Source: Microcebus murinus
Lineage: Eukaryota > Chordata > Mammalia > Primates > Cheirogaleidae
Length of the DNA: 64,000 bases
Assembly: GCF_040939455.1 (NCBI RefSeq)
Contig: NC_134112.1
Coordinates: 20,548,501 to 20,612,500, forward strand
Direction of reading: 5' to 3'
Within the stretch, counting starts at the first letter, position 1. Each line of letters opens with the position of its first letter. A model generated the notes under the pieces. It did not search any database. It was not told the origin of the DNA and was given only the letters and a program-made list of their open reading frames with translations. The position numbers and the translations under genes are program-made. Of this stretch, positions 37,953 to 50,234 are shown piece after piece.

Positions 37953-38291
37953 GGCCGGGCGCTGTGGCTCACGCCTGTAATCCTAGCTCTTGGGAGGCCG
38001 AGGCGGGAGGATTGCTCAAGGTCAGGAGTTCAAAACCAGCCTGAGCAAGAGCGAGACCCCATCTCTACTATAAATAGAAAGAAATTAATTGGCCAACTGA
38101 TATATATACAAAAAAATTAGCCGGGCATGGTGGCGCATGCCTGTAGTCCCAGCTACCCGGGAGGCTGAGGCAGAAGGATCACTCGAGCCCAGGAGTTTGA
38201 GGTTGCTGTGAGCTAGGCTGACGCCACGGCACTCACTCTAGCCTGGGCAACAAAGCGAGACTCTGTCTCAAAAAAAAAAAAAAAAAAAAAA
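37953..38291 (+). mobile_element. Alu SINE with GAGT duplication
   Basis: Full-length sense Alu with about 25 A. TSD aagaagttctg on both sides. Carries 'cggcactcactctagcctg' and the 'caactgatatatatacaaa' linker. This is the last sense Alu in the window. Confidence 0.96.
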
Positions 38292-38302
38292 AAGAAGTTC
38301 TG

Positions 38303-39025
38303 TACTTTCCTGTCGAGAATTCTCTACTTTCCTATATAGAAAGTTCCCTATAGGCAGTTTTTGAAATCAAGTGTACAGTGTCACATGTGTGAAGGTGGTA
38401 TGAGATATCTGCATGCGGCAAGGGAAATTCCATGTTCAAAGAGCTAAAGAATATTTTAAGATCCCAAACTGCATCCCATTGTTTAGGCCCAATCTTTGGT
38501 CATCTGGTTTTGGAAGTTGGTCTGTGTTATTTAGTATTTTTTTCCCTTTACAAGATGTATGTACATCAGCTTAATTTCAGTGAAATCCTAGTTGAGAGAA
38601 TCCCTGATTCGAGCCCACGTGGTAATTGTAGTAAGGTTATGAGACTTACGTTTCTAATTACTAGTTCCAGCCTGTCATTTTTCCATTTTCTACACATTTA
38701 TTTGACACAATAGGGGCAAAACGCAGTAAAATGTTCAAATAAGTGCACAAACACTCTCTCTTTAATGGATTAAAGTGGGGATGCTCTAAAATTGAACTCT
38801 GTGCTGGCAACTGCTTATTGGATAATATACAAAAGACCCCCCCCATCCTGAGGGCACCCTTATTAAGCAGTGCCCTCCTATAAAGGGGTATGAAGAAAAT
38901 GGAGCTCTATCTATATTTTGGAGAATTTGCAGGTAATCCCATATAATATCTTTAATTAGACTTTCCTGCCTCTATCAGACCCATTTCTTCCACTCTCTGT
39001 GTTCATTTCTTTGGTAGGAACTTCT
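38303..39025. other. Single-copy DNA, nothing recognised
   Basis: No repeat or coding signal. A C8 run lies at about 38837. Confidence 0.4.
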
Positions 39026-39205
39026 TATGGGTTGAATTGTGTCCCCTCAGAATTCATATGTGGAAGCCCTAACCCCCAGTACCTCAGAATGTGACTGTAT
39101 TTGGAGAGAAGGTCTTTAAAGAGGTAATGAAGGTAAAAGAGAAGATTAGGGCACAGACAGAGAGGGGAAGGCCATGTAAAAGCATGGAGAAGACAGCCAT
39201 CTAGT
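39026..39205 (+). mobile_element. MaLR-type LTR fragment
   Basis: 'gggttgaattgtgtcccctc', 'ggaagccctaacccccagta' and 'gaatgtgactgtatttggag'. Only the first half is present before decay and the L1 insertion. Confidence 0.65.
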
Positions 39206-39248
39206 TCATGGTTACATACATATATACTTGTTTAAAAGACTACCTTGA

Positions 39249-40163
39249 CAGAGAAATACAAATCAAAACCACAATGAGATACCATCTAACACCAGTGAGA
39301 ATGGCTTGTATCAAGAAATCCCCAAACAACAAATGCTGGCGAGGATGTGGAGAGACAGGAACACTCTTACACTGTTGGTGGGACTGCAAATTAGTGCAAC
39401 CTTTGTGGAAAAGAATTTGGAGATACCTCAAACAGCTAGATATAGAAATACCAGCAATAGCATTGTTGGGCATCTACCCAAAAGAGCATAAGACACTCTA
39501 TTACAAAGACATCTGCACCTGAATGTTTATGGCAGCACAATTTACTATTGCAAGATCATGGAAACAACCCAAGTGTCCGTCAATTCATGAGTGGATAATT
39601 AAAATTTGGTATATGCTCACAATGGACTACTACTCAATTCTAAGAAATGACAGTGAGCTAGCACCGTTTATGCTATCCTGGATTAAGTTTAAGCCCGTTA
39701 TCCATAGTGAGGAGACACAAGATCAAGAAAATGGGCCCCACATCTACTTGCCATCAAAATTGGTACTGACTGATTAAAACTATGGTGCTCAAATGGTGGT
39801 AGGGCTCACCAGGGTTTGGGGGAGGGGGAGATACACATCTTAGGGATGTGGCGAGCATTTTTTGTGGGGGGGAAGGGAATACCTCTAACTCTTCGTAGGG
39901 AAAGCCAAACATATACAATGTAACCAAAAGGTCAAAAAAAGAAAAAAAAAAAAAAAACCTTTTATTGGGTGGTGGGCAGATGGGAGGGGGAGGAGGAGAA
40001 GGATATATACTTACAAAATAGGTGTGATGTGCACCACCTGGGGGTTGGACATGCTTGATGTTTTGACAAGGCTGGGGTGCAGGGGACGAAATGACGGGCA
40101 ATATATGTAACCCTAACAATATTTGTACCCCCATAATATGATAAAATAAAAGGAAAGAACCCC
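39249..40163 (+). mobile_element. Young L1, 5'-truncated, lineage-type 3'UTR
   Basis: 915 bp within an exact 11-bp TSD gactaccttga. Starts in the end of ORF2: the frame at 39208-39522 encodes the C-terminal cysteine-rich zone ([18 protein letters not shown], then [16 protein letters not shown]-like ALLGIYP). The ORF2 stop follows after frame breaks. The 3'UTR has G-rich tracts at about 39810-40000 and ends 'cccccataatatgataaaat' plus an A-rich tail. Not capable of movement by itself. Confidence 0.9.
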
Positions 40164-40312
40164 GACTACCTTGAAAGGAATACAATGCCTTTCCAAACCT
40201 CTAAAAGATAGCTAAATCCTACAGCCAAAACAAAAAAGTCAGGGGCCAAAGGTTGTGATAACAATATATCAGGACCAAATACTTGGAAAAGTGCTCAGAA
40301 AATTAATTTTTG

Positions 40313-40560
40313 CAAATACAATGATTTTTATATTTGTTATTCTTTTATCAGCTTCATTCTTTTTATTTTTATTTTTTGAGACAGGATTTTGCTATGTTGC
40401 CCAGGCTGGTCTTGAACTTCTGGACTCAAACAGTCTTCCTGCCTCGGCCTCCTGAGTAGCTAAGGTTCCAAGGCACGCCACCGCACCTGGCATCATCCTT
40501 GCTCTTTTAACTTGATGTTAGGCACCGACTCTCTGGCTATGACCTTGCTTTACCTTGACT
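40313..40560 (+). repeat. Old direct repeat, left copy (holds an Alu monomer)
   Basis: 'aaatacaatgattttta' and 'agcttcattc', then after the monomer 'ctcttttaacttgatgttag', 'gactctctggctatgacctt' and 'gactgtgatttt'. Homologous to 41945-42065. Confidence 0.7.
40361..40491 (-). mobile_element. Free left Alu monomer, antisense
   Basis: About 130 bp, poly-T then 'tatgttgcccaggctggtct', ending 'cgccaccgcacctggc'. It lacks the right-arm insert, so it is a left monomer. Confidence 0.78.
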
Positions 40561-40621
40561 GTGATTTTGGCTATCTATTGGAACCATGTTGCCTCTAGCT
40601 GTCATAGGCAAATACTCTTTC

Positions 40622-41890
<1,269 letters not shown>

Positions 41891-41901
41891 TCTATCTCTC
41901 T

Positions 41902-41902
<1 letters not shown>

Positions 41903-41932
<30 letters not shown>
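41903..41932. repeat. (CA)n microsatellite
   Basis: About 15 pure CA units at the end of the L1 fragment. Confidence 0.95.
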
Positions 41933-41935
<3 letters not shown>

Positions 41936-41944
41936 ATTTCTATA

Positions 41945-42065
41945 CAATGCAGAAAATACAATGATTTTGTTGTTTATTATTATTTTTTCATCCTCATTCT
42001 TTTAACTTTGATGCTTGGTACTGATTCTCTGGCTGTGATCTTGGTTTACTTAGATTATGATTTAT
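41945..42065 (+). repeat. Old direct repeat, right copy
   Basis: 'aaatacaatgattttgttgt', 'cctcattcttttaactttga', 'tgattctctggctgtgatct', 'tagattatgattt' align to the left copy with roughly one difference in five. Confidence 0.7.
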
Positions 42066-42379
42066 ATATATACATATATATCTCCCAGATAAGGTAGTGA
42101 CTGGAGGCAGCATGAGAGCCCCAGGATCCTGAAAGGTGTGGTACAGTGGGGGAAAGAATAGAAAGGGGTGTTGGGGTGCCAGAGTAAAACTTCACTTACT
42201 TTCTTCCTTCGGTGTGTGGGAAAGACCTTGTAGGTGGCAGTACTTCAGAACCCTTGCACCCTTGTGCCTCACTAAGGGGTAAGGACTGGCCACACCTCTT
42301 GGCCTGTTAGCTTGGGTTTTGAAGCCTCATGGTCTTGGGATCTACACAGCACCATTAACTCAGAATTTCAAGTGATCAG
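42066..42379. other. Single-copy DNA, nothing recognised
   Basis: No repeat or gene signal. Confidence 0.4.
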
Positions 42380-42870
42380 GTCTAGTCCCCGGCTTGGGAG
42401 TCATCTCCCTTTTTCTTGCCTCCCAAGCCCTCACCTCTCCAGTCGCCAAGTCCTGTTGATTCTGTGTCTAGAATATGCACGGCATGGATCACATCGCCCA
42501 CTGCTACCACCCGCACCATGGCTCAAGCCACATGCTCTCTCCCTGGGCTGATGAGCAGCTTCCTAACTGGCCTCCACTTCCACACTTGCCCCTCTCTCCC
42601 AGCCCAGTCTCCTGGCGGCAACTACAGTGAACTGTTTTAAAACACAATTTGAACCCCTACTCAAAACTCTTTATTCTCCCTGTTATAATTTCTTGTGACC
42701 CCTATTCTTTCCCTGTGCAGCAGGTATCACAATGAGTAATTACTTATGCCTGTCTGCCTTTGCTGACATGCCTGTCCTGTAAACTCCCCGAGAGCAGGGG
42801 TCAGGCCTGCTCTGTAAGCCAGTGTGGCTCGATAATAACTCGTTGTTGGATTAGAGCTTGAGTGACTGAC
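42380..42870 (+). mobile_element. L2 LINE, sense
   Basis: 'ttcctaactggcctccactt', 'tcccagcccagtctcctgg' and 'ttgaacccctactcaaaact', ending with the 'gtaaactccccgagagcagg' 3' motif. Short ORFs are RT remnants. Confidence 0.65.
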
Positions 42871-43869
42871 TCAGTAATGCCACATGTCAGTTCTGAATCA
42901 TGTCCCTGGTGTCCCCTTCAAGTGGTCATCCAGCCTCTTCTGGTACTTCTGGGATGGAGCTTCTCATTACCCCCGAGGCCACCCATCCTGTGTTTGACAG
43001 GAAAGGGACACACCTAACTTCAGTGTTCTAAGCGTTGTCTGTCACATACAGACTGGCTGGCTTCCGCTAAGTGAGTTGAGGATATTGTTGGGCTCTGAGG
43101 GGCAGTTGGCTCAGGGCAGAGATAAAGGTCCTGCCCCTCACCCAGGGCTGAAGGACACTGTTTGTCAAGGGTGCCTTAGCTGCCGGGTCAGCCCCAAGGA
43201 GGCAGAGGAGGACAGAGGAGGAGGCGAATGTGTGTGAGCTGAAGGAAAATCTTCCCAGGGCACTAATGTCCTTGCCTAATTGTTTTAGTTGGAAAATTCC
43301 CCTCATTTAGTAGATGTGATTCCCAGCTCTTTGGCCTTAACTTCCTTCCCACCCATAGCGTTTCTAGGGACCCTGGTGCACTTCTGTTCTGGGGACAGAA
43401 CAAGCCTGGGGGTCGATCCTTTTCCCATGCCCTGCCTTTGACCTCTCTCTCTGGAACTGAAGTCCAGAGTGGAGCATATTGTGGCCTGGGCCTGTAGAGC
43501 AGGCTTCAGCCATCTCTCAGTGGCCCAGCTCCTCACTCAAGCGTGGGTTATTTAATGCAGACTCATCAAAGGGGGTGGCAGTGAGTTAGACACTCAAGTG
43601 CATTGCACGAAAGAGATAAGACTGTGGTTGGAAGTTTTGGTTGTATTGAGGCCATGTCCTCAGGGTTTAGCTCCTCTATTAAGTAGTAATCTAACCCTGT
43701 GATGATCTCAATTAATTTGATGTTTTCCCCAGTCTCCTTTTGATAGTCTATGCTTAGCTCTGTGGGATCATGAGCAATTTTAAATCCAGCACAGGAAAGA
43801 TCTTCCTTTGTTCTTCCTCCTTTGATTCTAGCAGTTTGCAGCCATGGAAAAAATCTATCAGGGTAGTTG
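42871..43869. other. Single-copy DNA with chance ORFs
   Basis: Moderately GC-rich, no repeat seen. The 117-codon minus frame at 43566-43919 has no recognised domain. Confidence 0.4.
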
Positions 43870-44065
43870 AGCAAGGCCTTGGAGCCAGAGATATCTGAGT
43901 ACAAGCTTGAATCAGCCACTTACTAAGTGGGGTCTTGCATAGGTCATGCACCTCACTGAACCTCGACGTCCTCATCTGCAAAACGGAGATAATCACTATC
44001 TCTAGAGTCATTGTGGGGACTAAATATGTTATGTAATGTGTCCAGTACTGTGCCCCAGAGTTGGG
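43870..44065 (+). mobile_element. MIR SINE
   Basis: 'cttgaatcagccacttacta', 'tcctcatctgcaaaacggag' and 'tccagtactgtgcccc' in order. Confidence 0.72.
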
Positions 44066-44944
44066 GTCTCATAACCTGATAGCTGGTTTTCCAAATAGAA
44101 CTGTTCATTTTCTGGGAAAGGTAGCCAAATATGGCTTCTTAATCTATTTGGTTGTTCTGGGAGATGCTATAATCATTCTTGCTTTTGGAACAGTATTTAC
44201 TGAATTGCTGTAATACTGCCAGGTTCCTTGGCATTGCTGATGGGGAGACAAAGGCAAGGTGTGGAAGGTGATTTCAGCATATGAGCTGGAAACGGGACCC
44301 AAACCTGAAGCTTTTCATAATCCATCCCCAATTCATCTCTGCCTGTTTTGGGTATAAAGGACATTACAGGGTTGAATAATTACAATCCCCCAAATGCCCT
44401 ACTATATACCATAGTTCCAGCCAAGACCTCTCCTGAGCCCTTTGACCAACCTTAACAATAAAGGGGCAGAGAAATAACAAAGACTTGAGGGAGATATACT
44501 GACTTTTTCCTGAGTAGTGGAAGTATGGATAGCTATTATTTTTCTCTTACTCATTTTTCTAAGTGAATTTATTAGCATTATTATCAGGAACCTCCCCCCA
44601 CAGACTTTCTAAATTCAAAAAATGGACAAATTAATGTAAATGCTACTGCATCTCTGAGGACAGGGTAAACCTACATGAAGTGGCCCAAGCAGAGAACAGG
44701 AGTCCAAAGCACCTCAAGGTCACCCACAGGCACATCGGCGATTGAAATGGTGCATTGTGGTGGTTTCTGTTGCAGAGTATCTAGGGTTTATCCCATCCAT
44801 AGTACATGCTCTGTAAACAGTGGCTGTGTTGATGTATAAATGATGCTTCTCTCTGAGCATCTCAGAACATTTTGCTTTATCCATTTTCTTCAGTGTGAAA
44901 GGGCTGTTTAGCTTAGATCCCCCCCCCACAGGGATACTATTTAT
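44066..44944. other. Single-copy DNA, nothing recognised
   Basis: No repeat or gene signal. C-runs near 44590 and 44925. Confidence 0.4.
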
Positions 44945-45582
44945 TAAATCAATTAGATGATAAACATTTATTGAGCTCCTACTGTAGGCCCAGGACTAGG
45001 CATGCAGTAGTGACCAAGAGGGCCCTGTCTTTGCCCTCATGCACCTTATAATCAGCAGAGAAGATAGAACATGAAGAAGTAAATAAAGAATAAGCTATGT
45101 GTAGATTGTGTAAGTGTTGCTGAAGAAATACCTTCTTGATACAGAGGTCAGGTAATTAAGAGTTCTCACCTGAAGGGGTGACTTGTAAGTTGAGACCTGA
45201 AGGATTAATAATAGTTAGGGTGGGTAGGGTTGTGTTCTGGGAAGAGAAAACAACCTATGCAAAGACCCTGAAGTGGGAGAAAGCCAGGAATGTTCAAGGG
45301 ACAGAAAGGAGGCTGGTGTGTCTGGAGCACAGTGAACAGCATGGAGTGTGGCTGATGAGATGAAATTGGAGAGGTAGATAGAAGCTAGATCATCAGGGGC
45401 TTGGAGGCTGTGGTGTATGAGTTTGGGGTTATTCTGAGTGCGGGTGGGAACCCTTGAAATGTTTTAAGAAGGGGAGTGATATACTGTGATTTTTGTTTGA
45501 AAAAGATTTCTCTGTTTTTTATTTGGAGAGTGGATTGGAAGGAGGCAAAAGTGGAAGCAGGAAGGATGATGAAAGGCTATTT

Positions 45583-46330
45583 AACTAGAACCTCAATAAG
45601 ATAGCATTGCATACCACTAGAGGGCTAAAATGAAAAAAGAGCACAAGTGTTGGCAAGGATGTGAACAATGGAAATCTTCTATCCTACAGTAAGAGTGGAA
45701 AATGATATAACCATTTTGGAAAACTGTTTGGTGGTATCTACTAAAGATAAGTGTATTTAATATATATCACTTATGAACCAGCAATTCCATTCCTGAGTTT
45801 TTGCTCAAGAAAAATGCCTACATATGTGCACCAATAGATGTGAAGGAAAATATTAGTCTATTCATAATAGCCCCAAATGGGAAACAATCTAAATATCAAC
45901 AGCACAATGGATAAATACATGGTGGTATATTCATCTAAAGGAACATGATACAGCAAAGGGAAGGAGTGAACTATTTCTGTGTGCAAAGAGCATGGACTAT
46001 CTCACAAACATAATTTTGAGTGAAAGAAGCCAGACACAGAAAAAGCTACACTGCATGATTCCATTTACATGTTTTCAAAGTAGATGAAACTAACCTGTGG
46101 TGATGGAAATCCAGATAGTGTTACTTTTGGGATGGTGGTGAGTGGTTGGCAGGGCGTATGAGAGGGGTTCCTGGAGTGCTGGTGATGTCCTCCTTCTTGG
46201 TGGCTACGTTTGATACGGGCATGTTCAATCTGTGAAAATTGATCAAGCAGTATACTTATTATTTGAGGGCTTTTCTATATACATATGTTATACTTTAATA
46301 AAAAGTTTCCTTATTAAAAAAGAAAGAATA
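45583..46330 (+). mobile_element. L1M 3' end, 5'-truncated, inside L2
   Basis: 'gagtttttgctcaagaaaaa', 'catggtggtatattcatcta', 'ttgagtgaaagaagccagac' and 'tgttatactttaataaaaag' with an A-rich end. TSD aaaggctatt / aaagactatt. Confidence 0.82.
45614..45625 (+). promoter_or_regulatory. CTCF-core-like motif inside the L1
   Basis: CCACTAGAGGGC matches the CTCF core, but it arises from the L1 phrase 'accacta...ggctaaaatg', so it may be chance. Confidence 0.25.
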
Positions 46331-46789
46331 AAAGACTATTACAGTAGTTCATAGAAAAATAAATTTGACTTGGGTAAGGACAATGGTAATGGAGGCAGTC
46401 AGAAATTGGCAGGTTTTGGCAGTATAGCCAATAGAGATTATTGACAGATTAGGGGTACCTGTATGTGTGTTTGTGTGCATATGTGTCTTGTGAGTGGCAG
46501 AGGGTAGGTAAGTAGTGATGAGGATGATTCTTAGGTGTTTTGCCCATGTTACTAGGTAGATTATGGTGCCATTTGGGGGACATCTGTTTTTGCACTAGAT
46601 CCTAATCCCTGTTGTCTATTATCTAGGGATCCCTAGTCACGAACATCTCTCCAGCAATTCTCCCCTTTTTTTTCCTGCATCATTAATTTTTTCTCTTTGG
46701 GATTATATCATTCCCATCAGCATGCAAACATGCTGTCATTGCTGCCACGTTAAAAAAGTTTCTCCTGAGATCTTTTATCTACCAGCTAC

Positions 46790-47650
46790 CACCTTTTTGC
46801 TCTGCATCTATGTGCATCAAAATGTCTCCAAATAGTTCTCTGTACTCTCTATCTTCAATATCCTCCCCTATTTTCTCCTAAACCCCCTTTAATCAAGGTA
46901 TTGCCTTTTGTCCTGTGCAGAAACTCACTTGTTAAGGTAACCAATGACCTTGACCTGAACATTGCTAAATCTAATAGTCCTTCTCTTACTTGACCGGTCT
47001 TATGCATTTAACTTATTCTATCTCCACGTGATGCCCTTGGTTATTGTATTCAGTATCATGGCTTGAAAAATCATCGAGATGCCAGTGACTCCCATATTTA
47101 TACCTCCAGCCCACATCTTGGTCCTGCACCCGAGGCTTGCATATGCAGCTGCCTACCCAGCAGTGGATGGTACCTCATCTATGGATGTCTAAATGACAGC
47201 TCCAATTTAACACGTATAAACAAAACTTCTGCACTTCCTCCCCAAAGCCTACTTAGTCCACAGTTTTCTCCATCTTTTTGGCAATTCCATCATTCCACTT
47301 TCTCAGGCCAAAAACTTTGGAGTCATTCATGATATCTTTCTTTTTTTATCTAACTGTATCTGACCTGTCAGCAAATCTTGTTGCCTCTTCTTTTAAATTA
47401 TTATTAGAAGCTCACTACTTCCCACGACCTCTAGTCCTCTACCCTGATCTAAGTCACCATCATCTCTTGTCTAAACTATTGCGATCCCTTCCTGAATGGT
47501 CTGTTCTCAGCCCAGCAGCCTGCAAAGTCAGGTTATCTTCTTGGGCTCAAAATGCTCCAATGTTTCCCCACCTCACTCAGACGTGAAAGTGAAAGTCCTT
47601 ATAATTAAATAATCTGGCCCCTCACCTGTTGCATCTTAGTCTCTGGATAC
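46790..47650 (+). mobile_element. L2 LINE, sense
   Basis: 'gactcccatatttatacctc', 'catctatggatgtctaaatg', 'ctgtcagcaaatcttgttgc', 'taaactattgcgatcccttc' and 'aataatctggcccctcacc' follow L2 ORF2 order. Frames are broken. Confidence 0.65.
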
Positions 47651-47674
47651 AAAAGAGAGTCAGTGGCTACTGCC

Positions 47675-47975
47675 ATTTATTCATTCCATCATTCCTTCAA
47701 CAAATATTTATTGAGAACCTACTATGAGTGCTCTCCTAGATGCTTGGGAAGCATCCATGACAAATTAGATAAACGTCCCTGTCTCATGGATCTTACATAA
47801 TAAATAAATGATATGATTTGTTAGAAGGAAATAAGTATCAGGGGGAAAGTAAAGCAGGGTCAGGGAAATCCAGAGTGCTGGGGAAGGGGATGGTGGTTTT
47901 AGATAGGGTGGCCTTTTTAAGAAGGTGACCTCTGAGCAAAGACTTGAAGGAGGAGAGGGAGTTAGCACCACAGGC
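47675..47975 (-). mobile_element. L2 LINE, antisense
   Basis: 'ttccttcaacaaatatttat', 'agatagggtggcctttttaa' and 'tctgagcaaagacttgaagg'. It faces the preceding sense L2. Confidence 0.7.
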
Positions 47976-48547
47976 AGCAGTCGCAATGGGATCTCGGGCT
48001 GTGGCTGTGCTGGGAGTCGAGCAATGGCTGCTCCCACGGGGTGATGCAGGTTGCAACTGCCATGTAGTGTAGGCTACCCACAGCCAAGTAGTGGTCACAG
48101 TTAAGTCAAATGATTTGGGTTAAAACAATACACTCTCCGGTGGCCTTGCTGAACATACATTTGTTGGAGGTCTACTTCTTTTAGAATCAGACTCCCAAAA
48201 GGATTCTGCAGACTAGATCTCAATAAGAAGGTTCTATAGTCAAATAAGTTTAGGAAATGCTCCCCATCTTGGACTTTCACAGGGCATATCAGCATCTTAA
48301 AGGCTCTGAGGAGTTTTGTGGAAAGAAGAATGCATATTTAGATTTTTAGCTTATCATTGAGTATGCTTATTCAATTGTGGAATCCTTTTTCTGTAGTGGA
48401 ACTTATAGTCAAATTCCATAGAACTACAAACTCGGGAACGCTTATGCAGACAGATTGGAACCAACCAATTTGGAAAGATTTGATTGAATTCATGGGGAAA
48501 AAATGCTTAGAGAAGCTGGAAAACAAGCTTATTCCTAGGGTCTAGGG
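47976..48547. other. Unclassified DNA, possible hAT scrap
   Basis: 'tatagtcaaataagtttagg' and 'aaatgctccccatc' near 48240 recall MER33/58-like hAT DNA, too weak to call firmly. No gene signal. Confidence 0.35.
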
Positions 48548-48739
48548 CAGGGGTCCTCAAACTTTTTAAACAGGGGGCCAGTTCACTGTCCCTCAGACCG
48601 TTGGAGGGCCGGACTATAGTTTTTTAAAAAACTATGAACAAATTCCTATGCACACTGCACATATCTTATTTTGGAATAAAAAAACAAACGGGCAAAAACA
48701 CCTGCATGTGGCCCGAGGGCTGTAGTTTGAGGACTCCTG
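48548..48739 (+). mobile_element. Short non-autonomous hAT element with perfect TSD
   Basis: 192 bp between inverted ends caggggtcctcaaact and agtttgaggactcctg. The 8-bp duplication gtctaggg is identical on both sides, the exact hAT signature. A-rich middle, no transposase. The same family is at 19859-20081 in the opposite orientation. Confidence 0.92.
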
Positions 48740-48824
48740 GTCTAGGGTAAGTGGGGGTCTTCTGATCAGGAAAGTCTGAATAGTTATGAGATTGAAAAGG
48801 GCTGTGGTTGGACCTCAGGTCAAG

Positions 48825-49330
48825 TAATCATTAATCAAATATGTTTTTAGAGTTTCCTATCTTGTGCCTTGTTGTGTGCCAAGAGTTGGCAAATTTTTTC
48901 TGTAAAAGACCAGATAGTAAGCACTTTAGGTTTTGCGGGCCATAAGATAGCATGAAAGCAGCTGTGATAATAAGTGAATGAATGAGCATGGCTGTGTTCC
49001 AATAAAACTTTGTTTATGGACACTGAAATTTGAATTTCATATCATTTACATGTATCACAAAATATTATTCTTCTTTTGATTTTTTTCAGCCATTAAACCA
49101 TTCTTAGTTTGCGTACCCTACAAAAGCAGGGGGAAGACCAGATTTGGCCCATGGGCTGATGTTTGCTGACTCTTGCTCTATACATATCTGAAGGAGCTTA
49201 CAGCCTAGTGGGAGACGTGTACTTGGATAACTACACTGTGTGTGGGGAAGGTTGTATTAGAGAGCAGCACTAGATGCTTTGACAGCCCAGAGGAGGCGCT
49301 CCCAGCTCATGCTGGGGTGAGGAGTTTGTA
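48825..49330 (-). mobile_element. L2 fragment, antisense, split by a Charlie element
   Basis: 'aatatgtttttagagtttcc' and 'ttgtgtgcc' on the left, 'gaaggagcttacagcctagt' on the right, give antisense L2 with an insertion between. Confidence 0.5.
48880..49175 (+). mobile_element. MER1-group hAT-Charlie element, full length
   Basis: 'agttggcaaattttttctgt', 'gttttgcgggccataagata', 'gttccaataaaactttgttt', 'tttggcccatgggctgatgt' and 'ttgctgactcttg'. The two ends are inverted copies (ttggcaaa / tttgctga). Non-autonomous. Confidence 0.8.
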
Positions 49331-50059
49331 TGGGTTGGGAGGGAAAGCTAAGGCTTTCTGAACTTTCTGCTTCGTCCTCAGGGGCTGATTGGCTGTTGAC
49401 TGAAAGGTATGCCTGATTGAACTCGGGTGTGTCCTATTCTGACCGGGCATCTCTTTCACCTAGATCCTGACCCTTAGTGTTCACCTTGCATCTCTTTTCC
49501 TCTTGCCTCCTTGACTTGGTTCTGTGGTTTATATCCCCATTTGCTCTGCATTTGTTTTGGAGGCTTTACGTTTTAGGCACCATGCTGGCTGCTGCAGCCT
49601 TCTAGAGATTGAACACCTGTCCCCTCCTTCCTGAGTGCCTGAGGCCTCTCTCTCTTAAGGGTGGGTGCTTTCCTGCCCACCTAGCTCTCAGCTCCCTCAG
49701 TTTCTGACACTTGCTGCAAGAACTTCATGCAGCAGTGTGCTGAAGCTAGCCCAAACTGGCTCCTGAGACCCAGATATATACATTTCTCTCCAACTCTGAG
49801 TTTAATGTCTGATTGGCAGCCCCAAATCTGCCACTGTGGGAGTATTTACACTGTGGAAATTGGCAAAGTAAATCTGCAAATGGAGGCTTTTTTTTTTCTG
49901 TTCTGGAGAGCTGGTTTATGAGCTTAGCACTCTTTGCAAGCCCAGGCAGAAGTTATCTATGAGTAATCCCACTCATAGATTTATAGAATGGTAGAGCTAG
50001 GAGAAATTTGGTGTTAGGTGTAACTTTAGTTTGCTCAACAGTCAAAAAATGCCTGAAAT
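49331..50059. other. Single-copy DNA, nothing recognised
   Basis: No repeat or gene. A short palindromic 'atctatgagt...actcatagat' lies at about 49957-49981. Confidence 0.4.
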
Positions 50060-50232
50060 CTCTCCCTACCCCTGTACCTTCCTGACAAGTTCCTACTAGG
50101 TCCTCCCAGTCTGTTTCGGCCCGCCTTCCTTGTTACACTCAAGCATAGCACTTATCACACCTTTGTGTCATCTTATGATTACATGTCTTTTATTCAACTT
50201 TTAACTCCTTGAACATGGGCCAGGAAGAGCTG
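50060..50232 (+). mobile_element. L2 3' fragment, sense
   Basis: 'catagcacttatcacacctt' and 'ttaactccttgaacatgggc', as in the L2 3' region. Confidence 0.58.
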
Positions 50233-50234
50233 CT

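Larger units (their letters stand above)
44945..46560 (-). mobile_element. L2 LINE, antisense, split by an L1
   Basis: 'aaacatttattgagctccta' (reversed 3' end), 'aaagaccctgaagtgggaga', 'ggtagatagaagctagatca' and 'gaaggaggcaaaagtggaag', then after the L1 'gactattacagtagttcata' and 'gatgattcttaggtgttttg'. The order matches one 0.9 kb L2. Confidence 0.77.

Noticed and set aside
39208..39522. 104-codon frame with cysteine-rich L1 ORF2 end
   Set aside because: Real L1 homology, but a 5'-truncated retrotransposon fragment, not a gene.
43566..43919. 117-codon minus-strand frame
   Set aside because: No domain, no homologue recognised, overlaps a MIR edge; judged chance.
48739..48750. Donor-like TCTAGGGTAAGT after the hAT element
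   Set aside because: It is created by the target duplication; no exon body.
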